Source: Sabellastarte sp. h YS-2021
Lineage: Eukaryota > Annelida > Polychaeta > Sabellida > Sabellidae
NCBI GenBank assembly: GCA_964017235.1
Contig: OZ024934.1
Location: 81,062,706-81,126,705 of the forward strand
DNA length: 64,000 nucleotides
Direction of reading: 5' to 3'
A program made the position numbers and the translations under genes. A model generated the notes under the pieces. It saw only the letters and a program-made list of their open reading frames with translations, was not told where the DNA came from and did no database searches. This document shows positions 24,462 through 34,735 of this stretch, one piece after another (positions within the stretch are counted from its first letter, which is position 1; every line of letters begins with the position of its first letter).

Positions 24462-25029
24462 GTAACGCATGCTTTTAAACTAGATTAAAATAAATGACGT
24501 AAAATAAATGTATAACTTTCCCAGTTAACCTGAGTTGAATCAGATAAATAAAAATTTTATAATTCATGAAGCAAGCCACGGTAAAGTGTGACTGATGAGT
24601 GTTTTATTAAAGCTAAAGAATTTTGTTTGACTTTGGCCCTATAAAAAAGTATTGGATTATCCTGGAGTACAAACCAATGAAAATTGTATTCTTACTACTT
24701 AATCAAAATATCTACATATATATTCACAAATATATGGTTCAATTTCTGTTCCTTTTCACGAAATCAATGGTCTCCTTTTTTGTTGTTTTTTCATTACAAT
24801 ATCACATCATAATGTACATTACGTTAAAAGCGATGTTATAATCTGGATAAAGTCACTGTTGCTGCCTCAAGCAATTACATGTAATGGGCAGATTGTATTG
24901 TAATTTTTGTCACAGGTGAAATTTGATTCTAGTGCATTTTGTCATTTGCTTTGTCACAGCATACATTTGAGTTTGAAGTAAAAGTTTGTGTGTTCCAATA
25001 AAATCTAATTATATTCTGTTTATTTACAG
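24462..25029. other. VCL: Vinculin intron, unique AT-rich sequence
   Basis: No element or additional exon is recognised. Confidence 0.6.
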
Positions 25030-25102
25030 AATGCAGTTGAAGGTAAAATGAAACAAGCCCAAGATTGGCTGGTGGACCCAACAGCTCTTCCAGGAAGTTC
25101 AG
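25030..25102 (+). CDS. VCL: Vinculin exon 4 of window (start of internal repeat 1)
   Basis: The acceptor is tatttacag and the donor is gtaaag at 25103; phases are 0 in and 1 out. The product NAVEGKMKQAQDWLVDPTAL is the vinculin-repeat opening (vertebrate SKLNQAKGWLRDPSASPG). Its Q-A-x-x-W-L-x-D-P signature recurs in exon 6 as QAQRWLNNP, marking the second internal repeat. Confidence 0.93.
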
Positions 25103-25994
25103 GTAAAGATATAGGACAATTAAAACTCTTATGGGTCATTCATGCAGCTCTCTGTGCAGTTGTGTCAACAGGTATTTGAGCTTTGCTTCACGACCTTATT
25201 CTACAAATGGACCTTATATGTGGGGAGTGCATATTTGAAAACGAGGCATCTCATTAAGTGATACTGTCCCCCCCAGTCCCATCCCTCAGGCGTGTACATA
25301 TTAGTTTGGCACTTGAGAAGTCATTGCAGGTTTTTCAAACACTTTGATTAAGCCATCGCGCCCTGAAAATACTGTCCGTGTTGTGTGGAGCGCCCCCTAC
25401 CCAAATATGAATCACAGTTTATTAAACTGTATGGATAACTACCAAAACACAAAAATGCATCAATTCAGAAATGAGCTCTAACAAGTAGAATATTTTGTGC
25501 TAGTTTGTAACAACTAGTGAGACCACCACAGAACAATGTCATCTGGGTATAAAATTTGATCTTTTTCATTGTCACTTCAACTTTCTTCATTTGTCATTTT
25601 TAAAATAAAATATCAGTTGTAGGCAGAAGTGACAGTTGTGTAGACATTAAAATTTATGTCAAATTTTTCTTGATTTTGTTATCAATATTCCGGTTCATTT
25701 GAGCAATTGAAGAAAATGTAAGGTTTTGTGTAAGAAAACAGCCAAGTTACATAAATTTTATAACAGACACCAACTATTTCAAAGTTGATTTAACTATTCG
25801 TTTTCAACCTTAGTGTTTGGATAATATTAAGTTAGTTAACAGTCAGATTTGAAGTCAAATACAAGTGCTATGCTATTACCAGAATGATTTCCAATGCACT
25901 GCTTTTCTACACTCTTGACCTATGCGTATTGACACATGGAATACTAGATTAATTCCCAGTCAATAAAACACATACACTCCATTTTTTTATAAAG
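25103..25994. other. VCL: Vinculin intron, checked for a missing repeat exon
   Basis: I looked for a further vinculin-repeat exon (GE-x-IR-x-x-L or GNSP-like coding) and found none. Confidence 0.6.
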
Positions 25995-26143
25995 GGGAGC
26001 GTGCCTTACGTCAGATCCTTGACGATGCCTTAAAGATTGGAGAGCGTTGTGCCAACCCAGCCGACCGGGATGCCATCTACAAAGCTGTGTCCGATATCCA
26101 GTCCATGACTGATGCATTAGCAGAACTAAGGGCACAGGGCAAA
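25995..26143 (+). CDS. VCL: Vinculin exon 5 of window (internal repeat 1)
   Basis: The acceptor is tataaag and the donor is gtatga at 26144; phases are 1 in and 0 out. The product starts GERALRQILDDALKIGERCA and ends ALAELRAQGK. It aligns with the vinculin repeat segment GE-x-IR-x-x-L-x-EA-x-K-x-x-ELC followed by LADLR-x-QGK. It resembles both the first and the second vertebrate repeat, so it may be a fused or unduplicated descendant of that ancestor. Confidence 0.94.
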
Positions 26144-26429
26144 GTATGAGAGTCATTCATAAAATAATTAACGGCTTCACTTGTTTGAATATGTAAAAGT
26201 TACTGTAATTTCTTTGATAAATGTTCCTTCTTGTAGTTATGGTCCTTCCCCCAATGACTATTTTCAGTGATCAAGGGTCGGAAATCAAAGCAAAAGGTAC
26301 CCACAAGTAAATAACTCAGAAGCAGTTGGCCATTGCAAAGATAGGAAATACACCTTCCTTATAACGACCTCCTTACCAATGGAGGCTTTAAAAACTAAAC
26401 CCTGGTTCTGATATGGCCTTTTTCATCGA

Positions 26430-26755
26430 TATTGATATTGTATTGATACTTAGCACAATATCTCTATGTAGTTTAGGACTCAAAGTGCTATATAACCCAT
26501 CCGACTGTACAAGTACAGCCCAAGCTCTCAAGTGACTGACATTCCCCTAACTGAAAGACAGGTTCAAGGGTGACCATTTGTCAATGTCCTTGAGGTTCTT
26601 TAGCCTGCCAGTGAGGATAGGACCCAATGATAAAAGGACTGTTATTTACAGTGGTCATCTGAGCCACTATGTATCTGCCTGTACATGGGTTTGAACCCAC
26701 CTCCTCTGTCTTCCTGGGCAAGTGTGTTACGCACTAGGCCACAGTGTCATCTCAG
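26430..26755 (-). mobile_element. tRNA-derived SINE, family C, inverted
   Basis: On the minus strand it reads an A box TGGCCTAGTGCGTAACAC, then a B box GGGTTCAAACCC, a body containing CATTGGGTCCTATCC, and an ATACAATA-type end near 26430. This is the most complete family C head in the window. It occupies the intron between exons 5 and 6. Confidence 0.88.
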
Positions 26756-26867
26756 TTTCCATGAAATATTTTTTTTTTTTTTTAGTTCTTTGAGATTTAA
26801 CATGACAGGGTTCAGGCTGTACATATTACTGCTGGAGCAGGGTCTAAGTAAATTTATTTGTTGCCAG

Positions 26868-27060
26868 GGCAACAGTCCACAGGCGATATCATTAGCCCGT
26901 GGCATTCAGCAGAAGCTGGAGGAGCTTCAGGACAAGTGTCAGAGAGCTGTGAACAATACAGAGAGAAGCGGTATCAGAAAGCCAGCACATACTGTGACTG
27001 GCAAGATGGACCAAGCTCAGAGGTGGCTCAATAACCCTGCAGTGGATGATAAGGGCCTGG
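26868..27060 (+). CDS. VCL: Vinculin exon 6 of window (repeat 1 end, repeat 2 start)
   Basis: The acceptor is ttgccag and the donor is gtatgt at 27061; phases are 0 in and 1 out. The product opens GNSPQAISLARGIQQKLEEL and includes TGKMDQAQRWLNNPAVDDKG. This matches vertebrate GDSPEARALAKQ through [21 protein letters not shown], which belongs to the last boundary of the vertebrate triple repeat. The exon therefore joins this gene's first repeat directly to the vertebrate third. Confidence 0.96.
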
Positions 27061-27619
27061 GTATGTATACAGCACGTAACTGGGTAGAATCTATCTGCTA
27101 ATATGTTACAGTGTATAAATTTGAGTTAAAGTCACATGCATGCAGTAACAGGTAATGTATAAAATTAATACTGACAGGTATTTGTTTTTTGTTTCATTGT
27201 GGTAGAAACAATGAAATCTGAAAAGAATAATTTGGATGAATTATTGAAAAAGTCATTGAGTGATACTTCGTCAAAGCAGCCAAAAATACCTATAAATTTG
27301 GTGAAATAGTGAAATAACGCACATTTTGTACTCTGTATTGGGTAAAAATGAAGTTTACTAACTTTATAATATCTTGCAAAAGAAATTCCCAGTTATAGAT
27401 CATCTAAGCTTGCAGTTAAGTCTCACCATATGTTTGACCAGCTGATAAAATGTCAGATAACATTACAATGTAGCCAAAATAAGGTACTAGGCACAACATC
27501 AAATAAGTCCGTCAATCAGTCGTTTATTTCAAAATCCTGAAAGACCGAATGTGATTTTTGTAAACCATCTGACCACTAGGACAATAAAGTCTGTTGCATG
27601 GATTTATCTGTTTCACCAG
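27061..27619. other. VCL: Vinculin intron, unique sequence
   Basis: No element or further exon is recognised. Confidence 0.6.
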
Positions 27620-27765
27620 GTGAGCAGGCAGCCAGACAGATCATTGCTGAAGGGAGGCGAGTGGGCGACAAACTTTTGGGACCAAAACGCGGGGAAATAC
27701 AACGTCTGTGTGACGAGGCAGAGATGTTGACCAATCAGCTTGCAGATCTCAGTAGGCGGGGCATG
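27620..27765 (+). CDS. VCL: Vinculin exon 7 of window (internal repeat 2)
   Basis: The acceptor is tttcaccag and the donor is gtaaag at 27766; phases are 1 in and 0 out. The product starts GEQAARQIIAEGRRVGDKLL and contains MLTNQLADLSRRGM. It matches the third vertebrate repeat ([20 protein letters not shown], then QLTAQLADLAARGEG). The size (146 bp) and phases match exon 5 (149 bp), as expected for repeat-derived exons. Confidence 0.95.
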
Positions 27766-28118
27766 GTAAAGAATAATATGAGAGTTTGTGTGTCATCTAG
27801 AGAGCAGAATTGTCTCCACATTTCATGGTCGATTACTAGTATTTGTCCATTTTTCTGACTGATAATCGAACCATAATCAATTTTTTGTTTTTACTTTTTT
27901 ACCCCATTGTTGGCCATTATGTCATAAAATACTTTCTTGGGTGAAGTATATATCAGTTCGGTAAGAATAATGGTGTTATCTACATTTCCGACGTTTAGGA
28001 TCTGCCAAAAGCACTCATTTCCTGTAAATATGGCAGTAAATATGAATAAACCTCAAATTCATGCCAAATCTGTCGATTTATTCAAGAAAACTACCAAACA
28101 TAATTTTAAAAGTTCATG

Positions 28119-28262
28119 GATATTGATATATATGTCGTGTACAAGTTGGGATTTTGTACAAGTTATAACATGTGCAAAATCTTGTACAAGTTATAACTTG
28201 TATGGCTGAGTTGTACAAGTTATAACTTGTACAAAGTCCCAACTTGTACACGACATATATAA
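28119..28262 (+). repeat. Large near-perfect inverted repeat (hairpin)
   Basis: Arms of about 42 bp, ATATATGTCGTGTACAAGTT onward (from 28122) and its complement ending ACTTGTACACGACATATAT (to 28260), enclose about 55 bp that itself contains the palindrome ACAAGTTATAACTTGT. It is probably a small foldback element in the intron after exon 7. Confidence 0.92.
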
Positions 28263-28859
28263 AGAAAGGTAAGATTTAAGGTGAATAATTGATTGCTAGA
28301 AATTGCCAGTGACCGACCGTGATTGTACTTGACAGTGACGATTCATCAAGCACAGTCTAATCACCCATCCACTCGTGTTAACTAAACAATCCACTAGTGT
28401 TAACTAAGCATTGTGAAGAAAAATACTTGGTGTCTACAGAAAGACACAATGATTTTTGAGTATTAATTAAGCTTTCGGAGTGAGATTCTGGATTAAATGT
28501 GCAAGACACTTGTTTTGTGCATTTACTTTATTAGGAAATTTAAGATTTTTGTAAGTCACAGTGGTTAAAAAATATATAATATAAATAATTTTTATTACAA
28601 TAGCTCTAAAGTAGTATGATAAACTACTCCCAATGATGTACAACAAATTTTGAAATGTACATTAATACTATTTACATCTCAAAACTTTGTTCAGTTGATA
28701 AAATTCTTTATTGGTATACAATAGTTTGAGCAGTAGCATGTTATTCGGTAAATTATGTGAACTGCCATAATATTGTAATTGTGATAATCCTTGAAATTTT
28801 CACTTGACATCAAAGTAAAAAATGTAAAGGTATTCAAAGTTTATTTATTTTGTTACCAG
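28263..28859. other. VCL: Vinculin intron, unique sequence
   Basis: The sequence is AT-rich and nothing is recognised. Confidence 0.6.
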
Positions 28860-28952
28860 GGTAACAGTCCCCAGGCACGTGCTGTGGCCGCTCAACTGTC
28901 TGACAAATTGCGCCAACTCAAAGACAGAATGCAAGATGTTTTAGTGGACCAG
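28860..28952 (+). CDS. VCL: Vinculin exon 8 of window (end of repeat 2)
   Basis: The acceptor is tgttaccag and the donor is gtgaga at 28953; the exon is exactly 31 codons in phase 0. The product is GNSPQARAVAAQLSDKLRQL followed by KDRMQDVLVDQ. Vertebrate vinculin has [20 protein letters not shown] here. The opening GNSPQA is shared with exon 6, confirming the internal duplication. Confidence 0.95.
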
Positions 28953-29206
28953 GTGAGACAGTTGTGTTTTATATATGGAGCCGTGAATTCATTTGAACAG
29001 GGATTTCAAAAACCCTCGGAATGGTTTCATGAACTTGTAACTCTGTCCATGATGTATGTCAAAATCTCCACAGAGATGTATGTTGAAGCTCTGTGCAACC
29101 GTTATTATCTTTGAAACGCTTAAAACACTTCAAAACAAGAAGCTTGTCATTTATAAGTTAATATTGAAGTTTTTTTCTGAATGGTCATGGTACAAGCAAG
29201 AATGCA

Positions 29207-29435
29207 TAGAGTAAGAAATCTAAAATTCGCCACATATCTGAAATTCGCCACAGGTGAAAATACTAATAAAATAAATGAATTGTGGTGAGATTTGTTGACT
29301 GTATAGTAAATTAAGGCTTTTTGAACTGAAAAATACCAATTTTTAGAGAAAAACATCATTTTCTTCATAAAATTAACTAAGGTTTTAGAGGTGGCGAATT
29401 TTAGATTCCTGGCGAATTTTAGATTTCTTACTCTA
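29207..29435 (+). mobile_element. Complete TA-flanked MITE
   Basis: Terminal inverted repeats of about 20 bp (GAGTAAGAAATCTAAAATTC at the left, its complement at the right) are flanked by TA on both sides. The TA target suggests a Tc1/mariner-type transposase in trans. Relatives lie at 14926-15080 and 55611-55774. Confidence 0.93.
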
Positions 29436-30216
29436 CATTCTGATAATGGACTGTTTTGCACTAACATTCATGTCAATCAGTAAGACCAAATCACTGTTTG
29501 GATATGTCTGTTTTGATATTTAGACAATATTTTCAAATATTTGGTGTCTAATTAAAAGCTCACCAACTTGTATGGTTTTCTAAATACAAAACCATAGTTT
29601 CTCTTTCACTGTTTATTCAATTCTCTTCTATTCTGGACTTTATAACATTAATATCCCCATTTAAGGAGATACTAAGGCCCAACAGTCATAAGTAGTATAT
29701 TGCAAAATTCATCAGCTCATGTACATAGCAAAGGTCTTGGCCACAGAGATACCACCTTAATAACAAGCTATGGTGGAAAGGCCTTGGGAAAACAAATATG
29801 CTTTGAGTTTCTTCCTGAAGGAGGTGACAGAGGAAGTGGAATGAATGAACCTCATCAGGCAATTCATTCCCAGATTGTAGGAGCATCAAAACCAAAACTA
29901 TGAGTAAATTATCATATAAATCAGAAAAAAAGCATTGTGAGGTATAAAATTGGAAATTCATTTTAATATGTACATGGATGAGTGCTTAGCTTCACTTCTA
30001 TCTCTTTTACTTTCAGAAATGGAAGTATCGTCAAATTTTTATAAATATAGTATTTGCATTTTAATGTAAGATTTAAAAGAAACGCACCTTAAATGTATGA
30101 ATTTTACAGGTAATTAAAATTTACCGGATATTTGTTATTAAATATTATTCAAATAATCCTGCTGACAAACAACATGGTTTAGTAACAGAGATACCATTAT
30201 ATTTCCATATTTGTAG
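29436..30216. other. VCL: Vinculin intron with a repeat-like block at 29690-29900
   Basis: The block contains CTTCCTGAAGGAGGTGACAG and CATCAGGCAATTCATTCCCA, wording that resembles a conserved repeat segment I associate with dispersed elements in aquatic animals. It has no known domain, so I do not call the open frames genes. Confidence 0.4.
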
Positions 30217-30286
30217 GTTGCGTCAGACTTTGTTGACATAGCAACTCCCCTGAAACAACTGCATGATGCTGCTATGGTACCACTAG
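30217..30286 (+). CDS. VCL: Vinculin exon 9 of window (D3 start)
   Basis: The acceptor is atttgtag and the donor is gtgagt at 30287; phases are 0 in and 1 out. The 23 codons read VASDFVDIATPLKQLHDAAM followed by VPL. They fit vertebrate [20 protein letters not shown]. The exon is short and only moderately conserved, but its position, phase and the TP-(I/L)-K-x-L core support it. Confidence 0.9.
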
Positions 30287-30469
30287 GTGAGTAAAGTGTC
30301 ATACGCAGGGAACAATGAGTATATTAAAACACAATATATAGAGAAGACAGGTTAATAGGGAGGTGTACTGTAATTGGTTCTGTTTGTTTAATCAGAGAGG
30401 TAGATTTTAAAGATGAAATATTTGTGGAGATGTATATAATAGGAAAATGTCCCGAATGACATATACAGA

Positions 30470-30975
30470 AAAAATATATCACGAATGAAGATAGCAATAT
30501 TATACGAGTGCGTAACACGAGTATTATATTGTTAATCTTCATGAGTGATATATTTTTTCTGTATATGTCTGATGAGGGGGGTTTTACTTTTATTATCCAC
30601 CATTTTTGTGCGATTTATGGGTCAAATAATATGAATAGTTTATGAGAAAACGTGAAACAGACTGTCAAAAAGCATGAGCAACACTGAATACAAAACTTCA
30701 ATCTTTACCTTGCAATATCTCAGTCATTTCTGCATGGATTTTTATGCAACATACATCAGCAGAAGCGCTACAATAACACCTTTCTAATGACATATTATAC
30801 ATATTTGTAAGTTGCATACTTTCTGAGATATTGTTGAAAAACCGGAAGTTCTTCACACTCATTATCCATAGTACCGGGGCGCCGGTGTATACAAAAAAAA
30901 TACATCCCAGTCTGTATTGCCCCGTATTTAGGGCAAATACGTCGCGTGGTGGATAATAAAATTGTGTATAATCCG
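30470..30975 (+). mobile_element. MITE with ATTTTATTATCCACC-type termini
   Basis: CTTTTATTATCCACCATTTT at 30583 and GTGGTGGATAATAAAATTG at 30953 are inverted. The left flank (30474-30560) is itself a decayed palindrome built on ATATATCACGAATGAAG. Fragments of the family occur at 16081-16520 and 34325-34440. Confidence 0.75.
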
Positions 30976-31144
30976 GTATTTTCCAGGCACTTCCTGCAGA
31001 GTTAAGCTTTAAGAAAACAATGGTTATGAAGTTTATTGTGGATGTTGTGTTTGTTATTATGAAATTGTTATTATTTATTTATTGCAGTTTTGTTGAGTGT
31101 GTCATTATAATTGAGTTTTGTCATTGTAAGTATGTGTTTTCAAG

Positions 31145-31296
31145 GCACACCACGCAGAGAGGCAAACTTTGAGGAGAAGGCTCAGAACTTTGACTCTCAT
31201 TCACACAAGCTGGCGGAGACCGCAAAGCAGGTGGCTGCTGCAGGAGGAACCAATAACAAGAGGATTGTAGAGGGTATTAACGCTACGTCACAGCAG
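31145..31296 (+). CDS. VCL: Vinculin exon 10 of window (D3)
   Basis: The acceptor is ttttcaag and the donor is gtatga at 31297; phases are 1 in and 0 out. The product includes REANFEEKAQNFDSHSHKLA and GGTNNKRIVEGINATSQQ. It matches vertebrate [20 protein letters not shown] and GTANKSTVEGIQASVK in helical domain D3. A SINE lies immediately downstream in the intron. Confidence 0.96.
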
Positions 31297-31320
31297 GTAT
31301 GAAGTCTTCTGGTTATTATT

Positions 31321-31550
31321 AGGGGCGATGGGGTGGTGTAGCAGTTAGAGTGCTCACCTTCAACCTCTGAGGTTGCTGGTTTGAATCTCAGCCCGGTTGC
31401 TTCAAGTTGGAAAGTTGGTAGTTACTTGCCGATGGTTTACAGTGCAGAATCTTGACCAACTAGTATGCACTGGTTCCTCCACTTATAAACTACCCATCGC
31501 AATATGACCATGGCTGTTGAACGCAATGTAAAAAAATAAATCTAAAAACT
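31321..31550 (+). mobile_element. tRNA-derived SINE, family A
   Basis: GGTGTAGCAGTTAGAGTGC (A box region), GGTTTGAATC (B box), GAATCTTGACCAACTAGTAT and an AATAAATCTAAAAACTAAAT tail match the 11.9-kb copy, with divergence in the head. Confidence 0.9.
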
Positions 31551-32832
31551 AAATCTTATCTAGTTATTGTGTGAGATGTAACTTGTGTCAGGTATGAAAA
31601 TAAGTTACTGGTTACAATTTCAACTTTTTTCAAAATTTTATCTTATCATGGAAAAAGGATTTATTTGATCTTTTTTATAATAAGACTACCATCTGGTTTC
31701 TAAGCCCAGATCCTAATATTCATCAAAACAACTTCTCAGTATATGTAACTGATGTATCACAAACTTCTGGTTTAGATTAAAATGCAATGTATTAGTATTT
31801 AAAAGTAATCGATTTTCTTGTCATATATTATTCACAATTCTGATAGTGCTGCTACTATTGTGAAACTGAAACAAAAACAATTCTATCCCAACTGTGATTG
31901 TCTGAATGTTGAATATTATATACATAGTTTTCAAAGATTTTACAATGCAATTCTCTTACAAATTCATGAACAATGGCTGGCTGTTGTAGCAGCCATCCGG
32001 ATTATATACCATGCAGACTAAGGACGTTGCGACTTCAAATATTTCATGTCGGCTAATTGTCAAGTAATATTCTAGTCGACACCGAATAATCGTCAAATTT
32101 GCCAAACTGCCAAAATGTTTGTTATTATAAAAGGTAATGAAAATGATAACTATGTGAAACAAACTGAAGATATACGTCCAAAATCTGTAAAATTTAGTGA
32201 ATTTGCTGTTTTCCTGCGACTTCTGCTTTGTTTATTTCAGTCAGGAAGTGGGCAATATAAGATGTACATGGTACTTCCGGTTTTATGTGAATGCATAAAC
32301 AATACAGTAACATGGCTGTAGTTATATTTTGGGGATATTTTCTGTGACAATGTGCACATACTTGATGGATTCAGACCTTTTGCATCTTTACTACATGGAG
32401 CGATTATTCGTACTTTAAAATATGATACCGCTACATTGCATTATTGTAACCGTCATTGGTTAGTCGTCCCTAATGCGGACATTTGAAGTTTTTACAATAA
32501 CGTTAACCAGCTCAATAAGTTATTACTTCATCCTTCTGTCAAACGGTCGCATGATCATGTTTATCATATTCGTAGAATTTTTTTCAAAAAACTCACAAAG
32601 AAAAATTCTAAGAATTAAACATTATAAATTCCAAAGAATTCTTAGACGTCTAAAACTAATGACACAGAAACTTTATCTGAATGATAAAAAGTGAGATTTT
32701 GTTCAGGTGATAGAAATGTCATAAAGTACAAGAAATATTTGAAGTCAAACAATAACAATGAGTGGATGAAAAGATAAAATAATAACATTTATGAAGATTT
32801 TTGACAGTATATGTTTCTGTCTTCTGCTACAG
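31551..32832. other. VCL: Vinculin intron, unassigned
   Basis: The sequence is AT-rich with open frames of no recognised domain. A possible decayed inverted-repeat element spans about 32020-32480 (ACTAAGGACG near the left end, CGTCCCTAATG near the right), which I cannot confirm. Confidence 0.45.
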
Positions 32833-33010
32833 GTGAATGACCTAACGCCTCAAGTAATCAAAGCTGCCAAAATAGTGCTTCAGAATCCTGCCAATCAGGC
32901 GGCAGTAGAACACTTCGATCTGCTGAAGAAACAATGGTCAGAGAACATGGAAAAACTCAGAAGTCTGGTGGACGAAGCAACAGATACTGTGGCGTTTATC
33001 AAGGCTTGTG
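32833..33010 (+). CDS. VCL: Vinculin exon 11 of window (D3/D4)
   Basis: The acceptor is tctgctacag and the donor is gtcagt at 33011; phases are 0 in and 1 out. The product contains LTPQVIKAAKIVLQNPANQA and EHFDLLKKQWSENMEKLRSL. It matches vertebrate [20 protein letters not shown] and [20 protein letters not shown]. The donor is weaker than most in this gene. Confidence 0.97.
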
Positions 33011-33220
33011 GTCAGTATATGAGCAATAAGTTTCACACTATTTCTCGGACTTATAGGAAGTCATGGCCTGAGATTCTTTTCAAATGCTGAATTTTGACCT
33101 TTGACCGCTTCTTAAATGTGGTGTGGGGTCATCGTACTATAAAGGCCTTATATCTCTGCAGCAGTAGCTTTATTTAAATCTAAATGTGTTGTATAAAGTC
33201 CTTCATTTTCCCATTTTCAG

Positions 33221-33418
33221 AGGATGGTATCAGAAAAGACACGGACAGGACAGAGGAGTCCATTAAAGCCGTGGATCCTGCTGGAATCGTTAACAACACA
33301 TCTAGCATCGCACGCAGAGCCAACCGGGTCCTGCAGGTCGCGCAACAAGAGGCGGACAACAGTGAGGACCCAGTGTTTGTGGACCAGGTGAACCACAGCA
33401 TCCGTCAGCTCAGGAGTA
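33221..33418 (+). CDS. VCL: Vinculin exon 12 of window (D4)
   Basis: The acceptor is ccattttcag and the donor is gtaagt at 33419; phases are 1 in and 1 out. The product contains EDGIRKDTDRTEESIKAVDP and [20 protein letters not shown] followed by NSEDP. It matches vertebrate EEAIKKDLDKC and [20 protein letters not shown] SEDP. The donor choice is set by phase, since only A at 33418 joined to exon 13 gives the S-T-I-T-P-M-V reading. The last 13 exon bases and the donor found a second tandem array in the next intron. Confidence 0.95.
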
Positions 33419-33985
33419 GTAAGTGTACAATTGAAATATAAGTGACTTGTTAACTTAAACCTGTTGCAGCTCAGCTGTAGTAAGTGTACAATTGAAATAT
33501 AAGTGACTTGTTAACTTAAACCTGTTGCAGCTCAGGAGTAGTAAGTGTACAATTGAAATATAAGTGACTTGTTAACTTAAACCTGTTGCAGCTCAGGAGT
33601 AGTAAGTGTACAAGTGAAATATAATTGATTATTTAACTTAAACCTATTGCAGCTCAGCTGTAGTAAGTGTACAATTGAAATATAAGTGACTTGTTAACTC
33701 AGACCTATTCACATCTGGAGTAGTAGATTCACAAGTGAAATATAACTGACTAGTTAACTCAGACATATTACAGCTCAGGTGTGGTAAGTGTACAAGTGAA
33801 ATTTAAGTGACTAGTTAACTCAAACTTATTGCAGCTCAGGTGTAGTAAGTGTACAAGTGAAATATAAGTAACTATTTAACTCAAACCAATTGCAGCTCAG
33901 GTGTAGAAAGTATACAAGTGAAATATAAGTAACTATTTAACTCAAACCAATTGCAGCTCAGGTGTAGAAAGTGTGCAATTCAAAT
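33406..33985 (+). repeat. 61-bp tandem array made from exon 12 end plus splice donor
   Basis: The period is 61 bp. Unit starts fall near 33406, 33467, 33528, 33589, 33650, 33711, 33772, 33833, 33894 and 33955. Each unit carries the 13-base exon tail CAGCTCAGGAGTA, or a close variant, followed by GTAAGTGTAC. The first five units are close to identical and later ones diverge. Each unit also has an acceptor-like cctgttgcag just before the exon tail. Confidence 0.95.
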
Positions 33986-33986
33986 A

Positions 33987-34154
33987 CAGTAAATGTCTAT
34001 TATCCAACCCTCTGTTTTCCGAATTTTCAACTATCCAACCTCAAACCCACTCTCTCTACTGCAGTTAAGCCTTTTATTTTAGCCTTTCTATTATCCTACC
34101 TTTCTATTATGTGACCTAATTGTTACTCTCCCAAGAGTGTCAGAGGTTTTTCTG
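33987..34154 (-). mobile_element. pogo/Tigger-like MITE, diverged
   Basis: CAGTAAATGTCTATTATCC at the left, with TCAGAGGTTTTTCTG at the right, mirrors the better copy at 60037-60210 in inverted order. Starts of the type CAGTA-x-x-CCTCTATTAT are typical of pogo/Tigger-derived elements. Confidence 0.75.
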
Positions 34155-34643
34155 TATTTCTGAATAATTAATTTAATCATATGAAGGTATTAATAAGGTT
34201 TTAGGTATAATATGCATACAGGTCAAATATAAGTGAACAGTTGACTTGAACACACGAAGGCTCATGTGTAGTGTATACAGTTCAAATATTACCAAATAGT
34301 TCAATTAGTAACAATTTAGCAGTAGTAAATGTGTGTAGCAGGAGTATTGTGAATCTTCGTGAGTGATGTATTTTTCTGTATATGTCTAACGAGGGATGTT
34401 TTTCGTTTATTGTTGACCATTTTGTATGAATAATAAGAGAAATATGCCTTTATTTAAAGAACAAATGTTTAAAAAAGCTGTCCTGTATATACGGGTGTTT
34501 TTTTTTTCAACGCAATTTATGATGTTCTTTAAAATTCCTTGTTGAATAGATTTTTTTCCAGTCCCACCTGGGGTTCTTCTTATGAGAATTTCGCTGTATA
34601 TGTTCGTTGACGAATATACGAGTGTATAACGTTGTTATTTCAG
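34155..34643. other. VCL: Vinculin intron with MITE fragment 34325-34440
   Basis: The fragment GAATCTTCGTGAGTGATGTA with TTTTTCTGTATATGTCTAAC matches one arm of the element at 30470-30975. The rest is unassigned. Confidence 0.6.
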
Positions 34644-34735
34644 CCATCACACCCATGGTACAGAGTGCCAAGACAGTGGCTCAGAATCCACGAGATCCCA
34701 ATGCAGCTGGGCTGTGGAGAGGCACTAATGGGGAG
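34644..34735 (+). CDS. VCL: Vinculin exon 13 of window (D4)
   Basis: The acceptor is ttatttcag and the donor is gtatgt at 34736; phases are 1 in and 0 out. The product is ITPMVQSAKTVAQNPRDPNA followed by AGLWRGTNGE. It matches vertebrate [20 protein letters not shown] near the end of D4. The intron that follows is 7.1 kb long and contains a complete Helitron-like element. Confidence 0.94.

Noticed and set aside
24147..24470. 107-aa minus-strand frame and 79-aa plus-strand frame over exon 3
   Set aside because: Both are out-of-frame shadows of the vinculin exon, which has clear family similarity in its own frame.
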